A stretch of 64,000 nucleotides of DNA from Apostichopus japonicus (taxonomy: Eukaryota; Echinodermata; Holothuroidea; Aspidochirotida; Stichopodidae). The position numbers were made by a program, and so were the translations under genes. Every line of letters starts with the position of its first letter. Position 1 is the stretch's first letter. The DNA lies in the NCBI RefSeq assembly GCF_037975245.1, contig NC_092568.1:10317501-10381500 (forward strand), in the 5' to 3' direction. This document shows positions 42,101 through 52,570 of the stretch, piece by piece. Below the pieces are notes generated by a model that was given only the letters and a program-made list of their open reading frames with translations, searched no databases and was not told the DNA's origin.

Positions 42101-44079
42101 ACTTCATGAGAAATTTGTAATCGTTGCAGAAGGAAAAAGGAATCTATGTAATGGTGATGGTGGTGTTGGTGTGTGCATGTGGGTGTGTAAATGTATGTGA
42201 CACCTTGGCCTGTGAACATGAAAAAAAAAGGTGCATGATGGATGGACTTGATATTTGGTGGGTAAATTTGCAGTAGTGAGTGCAAGAATGCTATTGAAAT
42301 GTTGGAGGTCAAAGGTCGCTCAAGTTCAACAGAGATCAAAGTCTGAAAAATTTGTATACTTGAAAAACACAAAAGGAAATCTTGGAAGAACTTTATACTT
42401 GATATGTGGATCCCTTTGGTGATTAAAAGAATTCTGTTGAAATTGGTGAAGGTCAAAGATCATACGGTCAACATAGGTCAAAGTCAGAAACCTTGTCAAC
42501 ACAACAACCACAACAGAAAAGATTGGATGAATTTCCTACTTGGTATGTAGATGCATCTTATTGAGTACAAGAATCCCTATTAATATCTTTGGAGGTCAAA
42601 GGTCATTCAACATACTGTAATATCTGAAGTAAAGCTTGGATCATGTGCTTTAAAACTATTTTGTGGATTCATCTTATTGAGTAGAAGAATCCTGTTCTTT
42701 TCTGTGGAGGTTAAAGGTCATTCAAGGCCAACAGAAGTCAAGGTCAAGCCCTGTAACTTTATAATAGCAATAAACCCAAACATAAAACAATGAACATGTT
42801 AAGTACAAGAAACTTTGGTGTAGATTATAATAAATGTATTTATATAAATTAGAGGTCCTGACGTTTCAATCCTAGCAGGATTTTCTTCAGAGGCTGACTG
42901 AAAGGAAAAAAAAACTGAGGACACAATTAAATGTTCTCATAGAAAATCGTGGCAAGGAATCGCTAAACCTGTTGGCTTGCTTTTGTGTCACTCCCTTTTA
43001 TTCTCAAAGCATATTCTTTAGTATCACTTTGTCAAGACATTGTATCTTCTCTTCCCAATTTCGTTGTTCTCGAGAATCGTGTATCTTTCAAACTCTCATA
43101 TTTGTCGAGTGATGCTCTTGATACTCTCTATGTGTACACCACATTCATGACCAAACTTTATACCCCACAGAGTCATCAACCGCCAGACCCGAGGACAAAT
43201 CACGAAAAATCTCAGGATTTGGTAACGCAGATGACGGAGGAAGTGAACATGGACAGTCGGTTGGCTGGTTCGTCATCCAGGGATGCGGGTAAAGTCTCAT
43301 CAAATTCAGATCTTATCTTAAGGATTTGGATATATAGTTGTATTATGGGAATCCAAAAGCAGAACAATGTTAATCTTTGTTTTTTGCACTTGGTGTCAGT
43401 CATATGAAGGAAATAAAAAAAATGAAAATAATGACCAGAAGGTTGTTCAGGTTTTTTCAATTTTAAATTGTTTGTACCATATTATCTGAATATCTTTATG
43501 TTCAGTGATTTAATGGTTTATGGTTAAGTCACTGTAACTAATACTATCAAAATTCTTCATGTAAAATTATCCAGTAATGGATAAATATTACCCCAATATC
43601 TATTCTACTCTATTAACAAAACCATTAGGATATTGAGTTACTTGTCAATGTCAACTTAAAAACTCCTGAAGAATATCAGTCTGAGCAATAATCGCTTTTC
43701 TATGATTATGATTCTTTTCTTACTTTCTTTATCGCTGTTGGATTTTTCAGATGACACAGAGGAGATTGACGTGTCTGCCTCTCAGGAGGATTCAGCGAAG
43801 AGTCTGGAAGACGAGGTGAAGAATGTTTTAGACGAGGCTAAAAGGGAATTAAGCGATGCAGCACAAGGGAGGAAGAATGATGCAGAGATGGAAGAAAGAC
43901 TAGCAAAACTGCAGGGTATGGACACACAGACATACAGAGGTAAAAATCAACACGTAGTTGTAAAAGAATGCACAAAATTAACTTCTTTGCTTTCTCAAAA
44001 TTGTTTTCTAATTTCTTACTTTCTCAGTCAGTGCTCTGTTGTTGATTTATATATATATGTAAATATAAATATATATATA

Positions 44080-44148
<69 letters not shown>

Positions 44149-46885
44149 AAAGATAAACAAGCGAATATCTTTTATATTATCAGTATGGATCACTACTATT
44201 GTTTATCTTTTATATTATCAGTATGGACCACTACTATTTTATATATATCATTCAGTTCTACGTAAAGATCACAATGTTAATGAAACTTTTGTCTTTAACT
44301 TCATTTGCAGATCAAGGCAGGAAAGCAATGGAGAACATGAGTGAAGAAGAGGCAACTAAGAGATACATCGCAAAGGTAGGTTGTCACCCGGGCTCGATTT
44401 TCAAAATATATGTTCCAAAATGGTTAAAACAGCTTTGAAAAGTGTGTTGTGTAATTTTTGGAACCTTTGTGGCATTTTAATCCCATTTATCAATTCATAT
44501 GTCAAAAGTTTTGCATCAAATAAGTGGTTTTTGATATTAATTGCAAGTTTCAGGATAAGTCATGTTTTCTTTTCACTGTTCACATTTATTTGTTGCCAGT
44601 CACATCCTGAGTATTTTTAATTTTCCACAAAATTAATTTTGTCAGCAACGTATGGTAGCTTTCTATGCAAATATGTGGTTCAAGGCTTAATATCTTTACT
44701 ATGTAAGAATCTTCTTACTTCGGAAAATTGCCCCCTCAAAATTTAAATCCAACATAAAAAATTTACAAATGTATAGTCCTTAAACATTCTACCACGATTT
44801 TGGATTCGTTACTTCCATTGCTGATGTTTTTTTTTCCTTTTCTGCAGCTTCTTGAGGAGAGCAGATTAGATGACAAAATGGAAGGCGACGGCTACAGTCA
44901 ACTCGTAGAAGACTCAAAAACAACTCACTTACAGAAGAAAAAGGTGACGTATCGGATCCATGCCGAAAAATATTTGGAAACTCCATAAGTCTGCGTTGCT
45001 AGTCTCTGCATCATTATTCTTAGAAGACATAATAAAAAGAATGGTGATTGGCTTTAAGGAACAAATTCACGTTTCAATGTTTTTATGGCAGTTTCAAACC
45101 TTATAAAGTTTATAAAGTTAAACCTTATAAAGTTCATATGTCAACAAAGAAGAGAAGAAAACAAGAAAGCAAAGCAGAACAAAACAAACCAAACAAGAAA
45201 TAACGGAAGTTCTAAAGTTTTGATTGCAAACTGTTTCTTCGTTTCTTCGTTTTGTCAGTTTGCTATTTGAAATACAATGCAAGTTTATAATTGTTTGCAT
45301 TTTTATAGCTTCAGTATCCTTTACATGGCCTTCTGGCCCTATGTTATACAGAGTAAACAGATTTTTGAGTCTTTGTTTAATATGTTCGATTCCTCCACTA
45401 TTCATTTCTAGTTCTTCCTACTTGACTGGGTCACAAAACTGAAACGGGACCAATAGTGCCCCAAACCAGCGCATGTTTATATTGAAAATGTAATAAAATC
45501 ATATGCTGCTTTGAAAATTCCAGTTTTGACCTACTGTTGGGTGAATCATACAAAATGAGCACAAACCTTGAAGAAATCAATGTCTTCACTTGCCATGTTT
45601 TACAGTAATTACAGATGGTTTATTTTATTTTGTGGGGGAGGTGTGCCCTAAGAGTGGAGGTGGAGGGGGGGGGGGCGGAGGTGGTGGAATGTTAGGTCAA
45701 GTGGGAGCTTCTATTAAGAGCATATCAAAGCCTCACAGTACTGCAAACTGGGAGTGAGAGGGGTGTTTAGTGGGGTTGCGTGCTACTCTTTAATCGGTTG
45801 GAAAAGCTTTCAAGTAAAACAGTGCCACAAACAACAAACAGTGTTAGACTCTTGACGTGTCCATGAATGTTGTCATTTTGCCCGCAGGCTGCGGTCGATC
45901 CCGATGAACTGCCTTGGTGTTGTATTTGCAATGAGGACGCAGCTCTCAGATGTCATGACTGCGATGATGACTTGTACTGCAAAAGCTGCTTCAGGTTGGA
46001 CGATACTAATCAACTTTTGTGCAATTTTTATTTAAAAAAATACATAAATCTATAAGGTTTATGTTTGAATTCACCCCCTCCCCCCCAAGTTAAATTCAAC
46101 ATTTGATTATCAAATCACCTCCCCCTCCCCCTTTCCAAATCACTAGATGAAAGATCACCAAGACAAAGCATAAGTAATAAAACTGTCATTTTTCAACAGT
46201 TGGTGGATTTTCATATTAATACTAGCAATGCTCTTGTATTGTTTTGTGTGCATAAGTAACTGCATGCTGTAGCCCCTAGCCTTCAATAAGTTTCTAAGTC
46301 CAATAATGAGGCCACTCTGTAAGTCACTGCAATGCTTGTCTTTATAAGTAAAAAATGCAAAGTAATACAAGTATGACTGAAATAATGATTGACTGAAGTA
46401 ATGAAGATTGACTGAAGTAATATATGACTGAAGTAATACAAGTATGACTGAAATAATGATTAGAAATGAATATTTGGGTTGAAATTGGATGCAGGACTGG
46501 ACTTTGTTGGAAGATGGATAGTCTTGCTTGAGTATCTCCTTCTTCAGGGTCCCAGACAGTTTTGAGATGTGGTGGGAGGGTTGAGAGGGGGTGGGGGGGG
46601 GGGGTTAGCATGACCACCCACCTCATCTGTGTTATGTTTTGTTAATGAAGTACTGTATGTAGCTTTATTATAACTTTGAGTCTTAAAACTCATTAAACTG
46701 TAAATAGTATTGTAACAAGGCTATAGTATGTGCTGCTGTTAACTTCATACTCTGGTATGAACAATATTTATGTTGGTCTGAGAATCATTAGATTTCTCTC
46801 AATCTACAGGGAAGGACATGATGAATTTGATATGAAACATCACAGGATATCAAAGTACAAAGCTCCAAAAGATGCTGAGAGGTGA
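39075..46885 (+). CDS. ZFYVE19: Zinc finger FYVE domain protein 19 (ANCHR)
   Basis: ZFYVE19/ANCHR is the abscission/NoCut checkpoint regulator: it works with Aurora B, CHMP4C and VPS4 at the midbody to delay the final cut when chromatin bridges persist. Ten coding exons join with consistent phases into 374 codons plus stop: 39075-39128, 40101-40291, 41013-41152, 41790-41878, 43171-43288, 43751-43939, 44311-44375, 44848-44943, 45888-45994, 46810-46885. The N-terminal FYVE-like finger has eight metal-binding cysteines (C5, C8, C21, C24, C29, C32, C50, C53). The middle is helical and contains repeated RLxxLK-type segments, including [21 protein letters not shown] and ERLAKLQGM. The C-terminal B-box-like finger ([20 protein letters not shown]) is almost the human sequence. 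It is shorter than the roughly 470-residue human protein, mainly in the middle. Confidence 0.94.
39129..40100 (+). other. ZFYVE19: ZFYVE19 intron 1
   Basis: It contains 'taggcctaggcctagggcct' near 39236 and many related CTAG/AGGCCT words. No repeat unit has clear ends. Confidence 0.7.
40101..40291 (+). CDS. ZFYVE19: ZFYVE19 coding exon 2
   Basis: Residues 19-82. It has [18 protein letters not shown] and [14 protein letters not shown], supplying the remaining six cysteines of the FYVE-like finger. The acceptor is 'tctctcattcag' and the donor AAA|GTAAGT, phase 2. Confidence 0.95.
41013..41152 (+). CDS. ZFYVE19: ZFYVE19 coding exon 3
   Basis: Residues 82-129, [20 protein letters not shown] then [20 protein letters not shown]. 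It parallels human 'NYKKRVAALEAKQ' and 'IAERLARLR'. The acceptor is 'ctcttcatgaag' and the donor TGG|GTAAGA, phase 1. Confidence 0.93.
41790..41878 (+). CDS. ZFYVE19: ZFYVE19 coding exon 4
   Basis: Residues 129-158, [20 protein letters not shown] then QSDEGHQTK. It corresponds to one of the repeated 'EARLAALK' segments of human ZFYVE19. The donor is AAG|GTACTG. Confidence 0.9.
42240..42760 (+). repeat. Modular AGGTCA-rich repeat, best copy
   Basis: Several units of roughly 115-145 bp combine 'gaggtcaaaggtcattcaag', 'agtctgaaaa..ttgt' and 'cttggtatgtag', then 'catcttattgagtacaagaa'. DR1-type AGGTCA-n-AGGTCA sites occur at 42306-42318, 42593-42605 (perfect) and 42708-42720. It lies in ZFYVE19 intron 4. 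Confidence 0.7.
42861..42890 (-). ncRNA. Hammerhead-ribozyme-like core
   Basis: On the minus strand the order is CTGAAGA (42890-42884), a perfect six-pair hairpin AATCCT-GCT-AGGATT, then GAAA and CGTCAGG. This follows the hammerhead layout CUGANGA, stem II, GAAA, stem III. There is one extra A before stem II, and I see no partner strand or cleavage triplet close upstream. Cores of this kind occur in Penelope-like retroelements and retrozymes. It is probably a fossil or half motif. Confidence 0.35.
43171..43288 (+). CDS. ZFYVE19: ZFYVE19 coding exon 5
   Basis: Residues 159-198: [20 protein letters not shown] then [11 protein letters not shown]. It parallels human 'HHTPDTRTQAQQTQDLLTQLAAEV'. 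The acceptor is 'taccccacag' and the donor CGG|GTAAAG, phase 1. Confidence 0.93.
43751..43939 (+). CDS. ZFYVE19: ZFYVE19 coding exon 6
   Basis: Residues 198-261. An acidic start ([14 protein letters not shown]) is followed by the helix [20 protein letters not shown] and [12 protein letters not shown], comparable to human 'SLEEEKSRLLAEAALELREE' and 'LAKRLAMLRGQD'. The donor is AGAG|GTAAAA. Confidence 0.93.
44046..44141. repeat. (AT)n microsatellite
   Basis: Nearly pure TA repeats in ZFYVE19 intron 6. A short direct repeat, 'tatcttttatattatcagta', follows at about 44166 and 44206. Confidence 0.9.
44311..44375 (+). CDS. ZFYVE19: ZFYVE19 coding exon 7
   Basis: Residues 261-282, [20 protein letters not shown] then AK. 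Helical and charged. The acceptor is 'cttcatttgcag' and the donor AAG|GTAGGT. Confidence 0.88.
44848..44943 (+). CDS. ZFYVE19: ZFYVE19 coding exon 8
   Basis: Residues 283-314: [20 protein letters not shown] then [12 protein letters not shown], phase 0 at both ends. The donor AAG|GTGACG is weak. If it is not used, translation ends after 14 more residues ([14 protein letters not shown]) at 44988, just upstream of an AATAAA. Confidence 0.88.
45031..45036 (+). promoter_or_regulatory. Candidate intronic poly(A) signal of ZFYVE19
   Basis: AATAAA lies 42 bp after the read-through stop codon in intron 8 and would suit a short isoform lacking the C-terminal zinc finger. Confidence 0.4.
45888..45994 (+). 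CDS. ZFYVE19: ZFYVE19 coding exon 9 (C-terminal zinc finger)
   Basis: Residues 315-350: [20 protein letters not shown] then [15 protein letters not shown], a B-box-like cysteine-rich finger close to human '[25 protein letters not shown]'. The acceptor is 'ttgcccgcag' and the donor CAG|GTTGGA, phase 2. Confidence 0.96.
46375..46470. repeat. Short 'gactgaagtaat' tandem repeat
   Basis: About five imperfect copies of 'tgactgaaataatga', unit 14-18 bp, in ZFYVE19 intron 9. Confidence 0.75.
46810..46885 (+). CDS. ZFYVE19: ZFYVE19 coding exon 10
   Basis: Residues 350-374 plus [23 protein letters not shown] then DAER carries the His residues that complete the B-box-like finger, as human 'REGHDAFELKEH' does. 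The acceptor is 'ctcaatctacag'. Confidence 0.95.
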
Positions 46886-47289
46886 CAAGCGTCAGCAGAG
46901 TTGGGACTTGTACAACTCAATCTGTTTGGCTCGAAGAAAAGGAGAAAAGAGCTAACTACAACTTTAACACTAAGAATTGAAGAAAAAAAGAAATGAAAAA
47001 AAAAGAAGATTGCTCTATAGTTGAACAGTTTAACAGTGTTAACAATTTTTACCTTACCGTTGAATGTATGTACAAGCAGTATTGAATCTTTATTCACATG
47101 TATGTATGGAGTGCCGATGCAAATACCAACATAGTTAATTCAACAGCATTTTGGTCGCTGGCTTGCTGGTTCGCTGGTACTATCTACGGATGCCCATCAG
47201 CAAATTTCCAATGGCCGACAACCTCTACTATTCTCATGAGGTGTAATGCTCATGTTATCGAATAGGCTGGTCGGTTGGACATACGGTAG
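46886..47289 (+). other. ZFYVE19: ZFYVE19 3' UTR and flank
   Basis: No further ORF is supported. The first AATAAA I see on this strand is at 47488-47493, about 600 bp after the stop, so the 3' end is uncertain. Confidence 0.4.
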
Positions 47290-47480
47290 ATTATGAAACA
47301 AGGTTTCCACAATCTGACCTCTGGTGACTCCAAATGACCTTCGACCTCCACAGAAACAATATGCTTTTCGTACTTAAAGTGTCACAACTACATACTAAAT
47401 ATGAGATTGGTTCAAGCTTCCCTTTTTGAGATATCATGTTTACAAGGTTTTCACAATTTGACCCCCAGTGATCCCAAATG
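47290..47480 (-). repeat. Modular AGGTCA-rich repeat, reverse copy
   Basis: Read on the minus strand it has 'aaccttgtaaacatgatatc', 'catatttagtatgtagttg' and 'gaggtcgaaggtcatttgga', matching the plus-strand copy at 60300-60500 closely. Confidence 0.65.
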
Positions 47481-49900
47481 AGGGCAAAATAAATCAGTTA
47501 TTTTATGATACTTTTCTTGGCATGTGTTCTAAGCAGTAGAGCAAGTAACCTACACCTTTACATTATCAAGACATCATGACAACGATTGAACTCTGTCTAT
47601 AATCTAGAATTTGTGACCAGTAATTTCTACTTTTATCCGTATCGTAAAAGAAAAAGTCTAATGTTCTATTATTGAAAGATTTATGAAAATCTGAAAAAAA
47701 TACTTTTTCCAAATGTTTTACCGAAATTTTACAGAAACATTCAAGATGAATAACCTTTTCTTCCAAACCTAGCCTTTTTCTGAAAACTAAAATTTTTGGT
47801 TTAAGTCGTACGAATTGTCTACCGGTATTGCAAATGCTTATGTCGAAATTCTGACGTAATTATTCAAAATGTTGGGATTTTTACCTCGAAAGTTTGCCTT
47901 TGTCTTCAATGGGGTTATTATATTTCGTAGCATTTCTTGTTAGAAATTGTGTTTTTTTTTTGTGACATAATTTCCTCATGAACCGTACAAAGTACAATGC
48001 TTGATCGAAATATAAGCTTCTGAAATCACAATATCGCATTTCTGTCGAGATTTCGAGTAAAAAGTCGAAGTAATAATGCAATATACTGTATTATGAACGA
48101 AAAATTCATCTTTTGATTTCCTAGTATTCTTTACGCTATTACAAAGAACCCAGCTGAATGATATATCACTGCTGTGAAGTGCATCCCTGGGTAAGAAATG
48201 AGGGCTCAGAAACATGCTACTACCGGCACCTGCCCCTTTCAGAAATGGGGATGCACGTCCCACCCCACAACCCACCGGTCCTCTGCTGCTGCGCCTAAGT
48301 ATTGCGTCGGCATATGGACAATATATGCAGCACTCCTTCCACATCTCGAGGCCTTTTAACAAATTTCATACAATGAATACTTGGTATTTAAACTGATTTT
48401 GGTTTCAATGATGATCGTTACCTATGCATTCATGCTTGTGTATGTGTATGTGTGTCGGTGGGTTAGGGTAAAATGTTGGTGATTTGGAGCATCCAAGTGA
48501 CCGTATTCACAGACATCTCTATTTTTTATCAAGCTTGCTAGCTTAAAAGTTACGATTTTTTTTTCTAGCGGGATCATGTCTTTCATGCTACTATCAGTTA
48601 AATTTCAAATTTAATCTTAGATACAAGAATTCTCTATTTCTTTGTCAACTAATTTGTAACAATAGTACGATTCAAGTTGATAACAAGCCAATAATTGCTT
48701 ATCATGCATTGGATGGGTGGTGCCCTTTTTACTTATTTGATCAGTTTATTGAGAATATTTCGTTAACCACTCATTTCTGAAATCTACTCGGAATAAGGTG
48801 ATTAATTAAAATTGATTCATGCTTGTATAGTCCCATTAATAGTCAGTCTGTAGAAAAAGTAACTGACTGATTGTTATTTGACATGTAAATCAGTTCACAC
48901 CAATTTGGTTGAAACTGTTTGCAGCCCGAGTAAATCTCATTTAAAATGGGGGTAAGACTTATAATCTTTAAGAGATGACCACTTTAAACATCAGGGATTC
49001 AGGGGTTATATTTAAAATGACTGGACTACTTAGACTAACACACAGACAATTAAGCCAGTTCCACCCGATGCACCACAAAACTCCATTAGAAACTAACAAT
49101 TTATTTTGACATTACGTAACATGTAAACAATGCATCAAACAGAAATGGTGTTGAATGTCATCTACATGTTCTCTGTTGTTAATATCAAGCTAAGATAACG
49201 TGTTTTGGTTGAGTTATTTGAATGGATAAACATTAACATTTAGGCAGACGATGTGATCACCCAAATTAGCCTCATTAAAGTTTCATGCCCATACCAAAAT
49301 CAATGGCGGAATGTGAACCGCCCACCCCCCCCCCCCCTCCTCTCCGTTAAACCTTTGAAACTCTGTGCCCGTCACAGGTGGTATACGTATACCATTGGTA
49401 CTCTAGTATTTAATTTTTCAACTGTTTCGTGTTCAAAACCAGCCAAATAATTTGAATTTGCTTAAAAATTACAAAATACGATAGACGTTTGCTTATGTCA
49501 ATAGGGATGTATCATCGCCAATAGCAATTAACGTAAATGGATGTATGACATATCGCTGGAGTTTGATAGTTGAGTTGCTTGCAGGGATTTTATTTTCTCT
49601 ATTATGTCTTCTTCTGCTTTTCATTTCAATAAATAAGCAAAATTTATTTGACGGCGGTGACGTTTTTGTTATTACAATGAATGAAGTTGGTTGCTAAACA
49701 AAACAAGCCTGAATTTTTATTTTATATAGTCAAACCCCACATTCTCGCATAGCATTTTGTATGGTGAGATAAGAAGATGATAGTTCGTGAATGCATCTGG
49801 CAACAGTAGGCTGAATGGTGTCATCACATCAAATTGATGTGTTGTTATTCTTTTGTAACATATCATTCAGTTATCCACAGTGGAAAATAATAATATACTG
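47481..49900. other. Intergenic, nothing recognised
   Basis: Only short, compositionally random ORFs occur. A C-run lies at about 49322-49337. No RNA gene or bounded repeat was seen. Confidence 0.45.
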
Positions 49901-50206
49901 TGGCCGAGTTGATAAAGGCGGTGGCATTTGAAGCAATGAAGCTTAGCAATCGGGAGGTTCGGGGTTCGATTCTCGGCCGGGTCATAGTAAGGTGGGTTTT
50001 TCATCCAAGAGCAATCTACGGTTTTCCCATCTGAAATGACTTTCTAAATTGAAAAGATTCCAAAATTTGAGTTAAATGTTGAATTGGAAGCCACCCGACG
50101 TGTAAGTTGTAATCCATAAGCCCTTGCGGGCTTCTCCCACATTTGTGGTCGCTTAAGCGTCGTAAAAATAATTGCTGATTATTATGATTATTATTATATA
50201 TAATGA
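49901..50206 (+). mobile_element. tRNA-derived SINE (family A), full-length
   Basis: Box A 'tggccgagttg' and box B 'gggttcgattct' lie in a Leu/Ser-like long-variable-arm tRNA head. A 150-bp body shared with 24401-24670 and a 3' module 'gtggtcgcttaagcgtcgta' follow, then a (att)n-type tail. Confidence 0.85.
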
Positions 50207-50269
50207 TTACAAACCCCCGTTGCGATGACAACTCTTCAAAACAATTTGGGGGAATTTAAGAAAATACAC

Positions 50270-50650
50270 ATAATTGTAACTAAACAACATGAAAACACAA
50301 TCAATGTGTCTTTGGCATATACTGTATATTTCAGACTTTCTGGTTGATTGAGCTCAAGATCAGGCCATTTAAGGTCACGATCGAGCTCACTCAAGACCGT
50401 TGCCATGCAACACTAGGCTGACTGAATTTGAGTTTGAAATGGACTTTGACAACAAAAATGTCATATTTATGTAACTAAAGAACATAAAAACACAATGTAA
50501 GTGTCAATGTTTATAGATTTATGGCTGCCTGGTAGATTAGATCAAGATCATTATCATCGCAGATCAAGCTCATTCCCAATCAAGACCATTGTCATGGCAA
50601 CACTATGCTGACAGAATTGTAATTCGAATTTGAGAAGAAAATGTCATGTC
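50270..50650. repeat. Diverged tandem repeat, ~192-bp unit
   Basis: Two units begin 'taactaaacaacatgaaaac' (about 50278) and 'taactaaagaacataaaaac' (about 50471) and each ends with 'gccatg..caacacta.gctgac'. Traces ('ccatggcaacagccctatta') continue to about 51080. Confidence 0.65.
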
Positions 50651-51302
50651 TTTCTAAAATTTTCAGTTAGAAATGAGTAATTTTACATTTTGTTCTATAA
50701 TTTGAATTTGTCATCATGGTGTTACCATGGCAACAGCCCTATTAACACATGACAATAACCTTTAATGATCCAGATCCTGACTGCAATCAACCGGGCAGCC
50801 CTAAATCAATGTAAAAAAGACAATTAGTTTGTATTTTTTTGGTATATGTATATTATATGATATTTTTCTTCAAGTCCATTTTAATCATGGCAATTTTCAT
50901 GGCAACAGCCCTAATAGGGATGACTTTGACTTTCCTGTTTGTGATTGGTTTCACCAGGGCAGCTTCAAATATATATAATGAGACACTAACGTTGTGCTTT
51001 TAGTTTATTTAATTATATAGATATGACATATTCTCAAATTCCAAGTTTTAATGAATCTGTAGCCTTGGCAACAGCGCTGGTGGCCACACCAACCATTAAT
51101 TTAATGGCAAACAAGCAGATTGTGATAGCTGAGGGTCCTATCTAAGCGAAAAACATGGTGGGGCGGAAATCCCTAAGGGATTCGCTTTTCTTTTGTTTCT
51201 TTGGGGGTGGGGTGGGGTCTGTTGCTTCGTTGCCCTATTTCGTGCTTCTGCATCAGTCCTCGCTTTGCTACCGTCTTTTATTACTCTCTTGTTCTCACGT
51301 TA

Positions 51303-51500
51303 TTTTCTTGACGACAAGATATATTTGCGCCAAACTGTAGGAAGTGAGCGGACGCATTTGCGAGTTACCCAATGGTAATACCAGTTCCTAATACAGGACG
51401 ATACCATGGTTAAGTACGGTTACCCAATTTACCTAGCTACGTTTATACCTTTCATGCTTAAACCTAATTTTTGTCACGCCTATTTCAATGACAAAAAATC
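51303..51500. repeat. Direct repeat, copy 1
   Basis: Aligns by eye with 52363-52570 over about 200 bp, with shared words 'caagatatatttgc', 'acgataccatggtta', 'cgtttatacctttcatgct' and 'cacgcctatttcaatga'. It may be part of a longer element of unknown type. Confidence 0.75.
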
Positions 51501-52362
51501 TTTTTTTTTTCCCCCTCAATATGGATACTATACTTATAGTATATATCTTACAGTTCTCATGATTACATTCAGCTGTGTCAACTGATAAGCTACTGATTTG
51601 CTACATTCCACTACAAGAGAATATACAAAACACAAATAAATGGGAACAAACATAACAGAAAAATAAGTTTGAATCAATGGTAAATAACATGTAAAAAATG
51701 GACTTGACTTTACAATATTTTGCATATAGCCACTCATCGATCTTGTAGACAGAATTATATCCTCTCACTCATACGCACAATGGGAGCAGGGATATCCAGC
51801 AGGCAAGCAGGGAGAATTACCTGCTAGGGAGAATCCCCTAATAGTGAGGAGGGAAACTTCGCCTGACCTCTGCCAATCGTAGTTCATGTGATTGAAAGAT
51901 TGAAAACAGGTGTGACACGGTTATACCATTCCCATTTCTTTCGATCTAATGTCGTTAGTTTTAAATCCATATAGAAAGGATAAAGCAGCATATAGCTCTG
52001 TTATGATTGTATAAAGTGTATTTTTCAGAGGGAATTTCTTATAAGAATGCTTTCCCTTTTAGCTTTCCTTCCATTTCATGGCGGTTAGTTCTTGGGATCA
52101 ACGTAATCTCTTATCCACCATGAGTTGAAACGGAATACAAAGAATCTTTCCATAGTTCATATTTTCTCATTGGTTCTTCCTTCCTTTTGACACTTACAAC
52201 ATTTTACAATACTTTGTAACATGATGTTCTTTTTCTTCAAGATTAAATTTGTTGCATGAATAAATTTGGGTCAGGTGATGAAGTTCAAGTTTGTAAGGGG
52301 GGGGGGGTCTCCGTTGGCCCATAGTCTTATTAAATATGATGGTCCCACCCAATTTTGCATGT

Positions 52363-52570
52363 TTTTGATGATAAGATATATTTGCCTCAAACCGTATGAA
52401 TTGAGCGTGACACATTTGCTTGTTACTCAATGGCAATATCAGATCCTAATACAAGACGATACCATGGTTACGTACATAAGGTTACCCAATTTAACTATAG
52501 CTTCGTTTATACCTTTCATGCTTTACCTGATTTTTGTCATGTCACGCCTATTTCAATGATACAACATCTT
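52363..52570. repeat. Direct repeat, copy 2
   Basis: Second copy of the 51303-51500 repeat, same orientation, about 1.06 kb away. Small insertions include 'cgtacataag' and 'gtcatgtcacg'. Confidence 0.75.
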
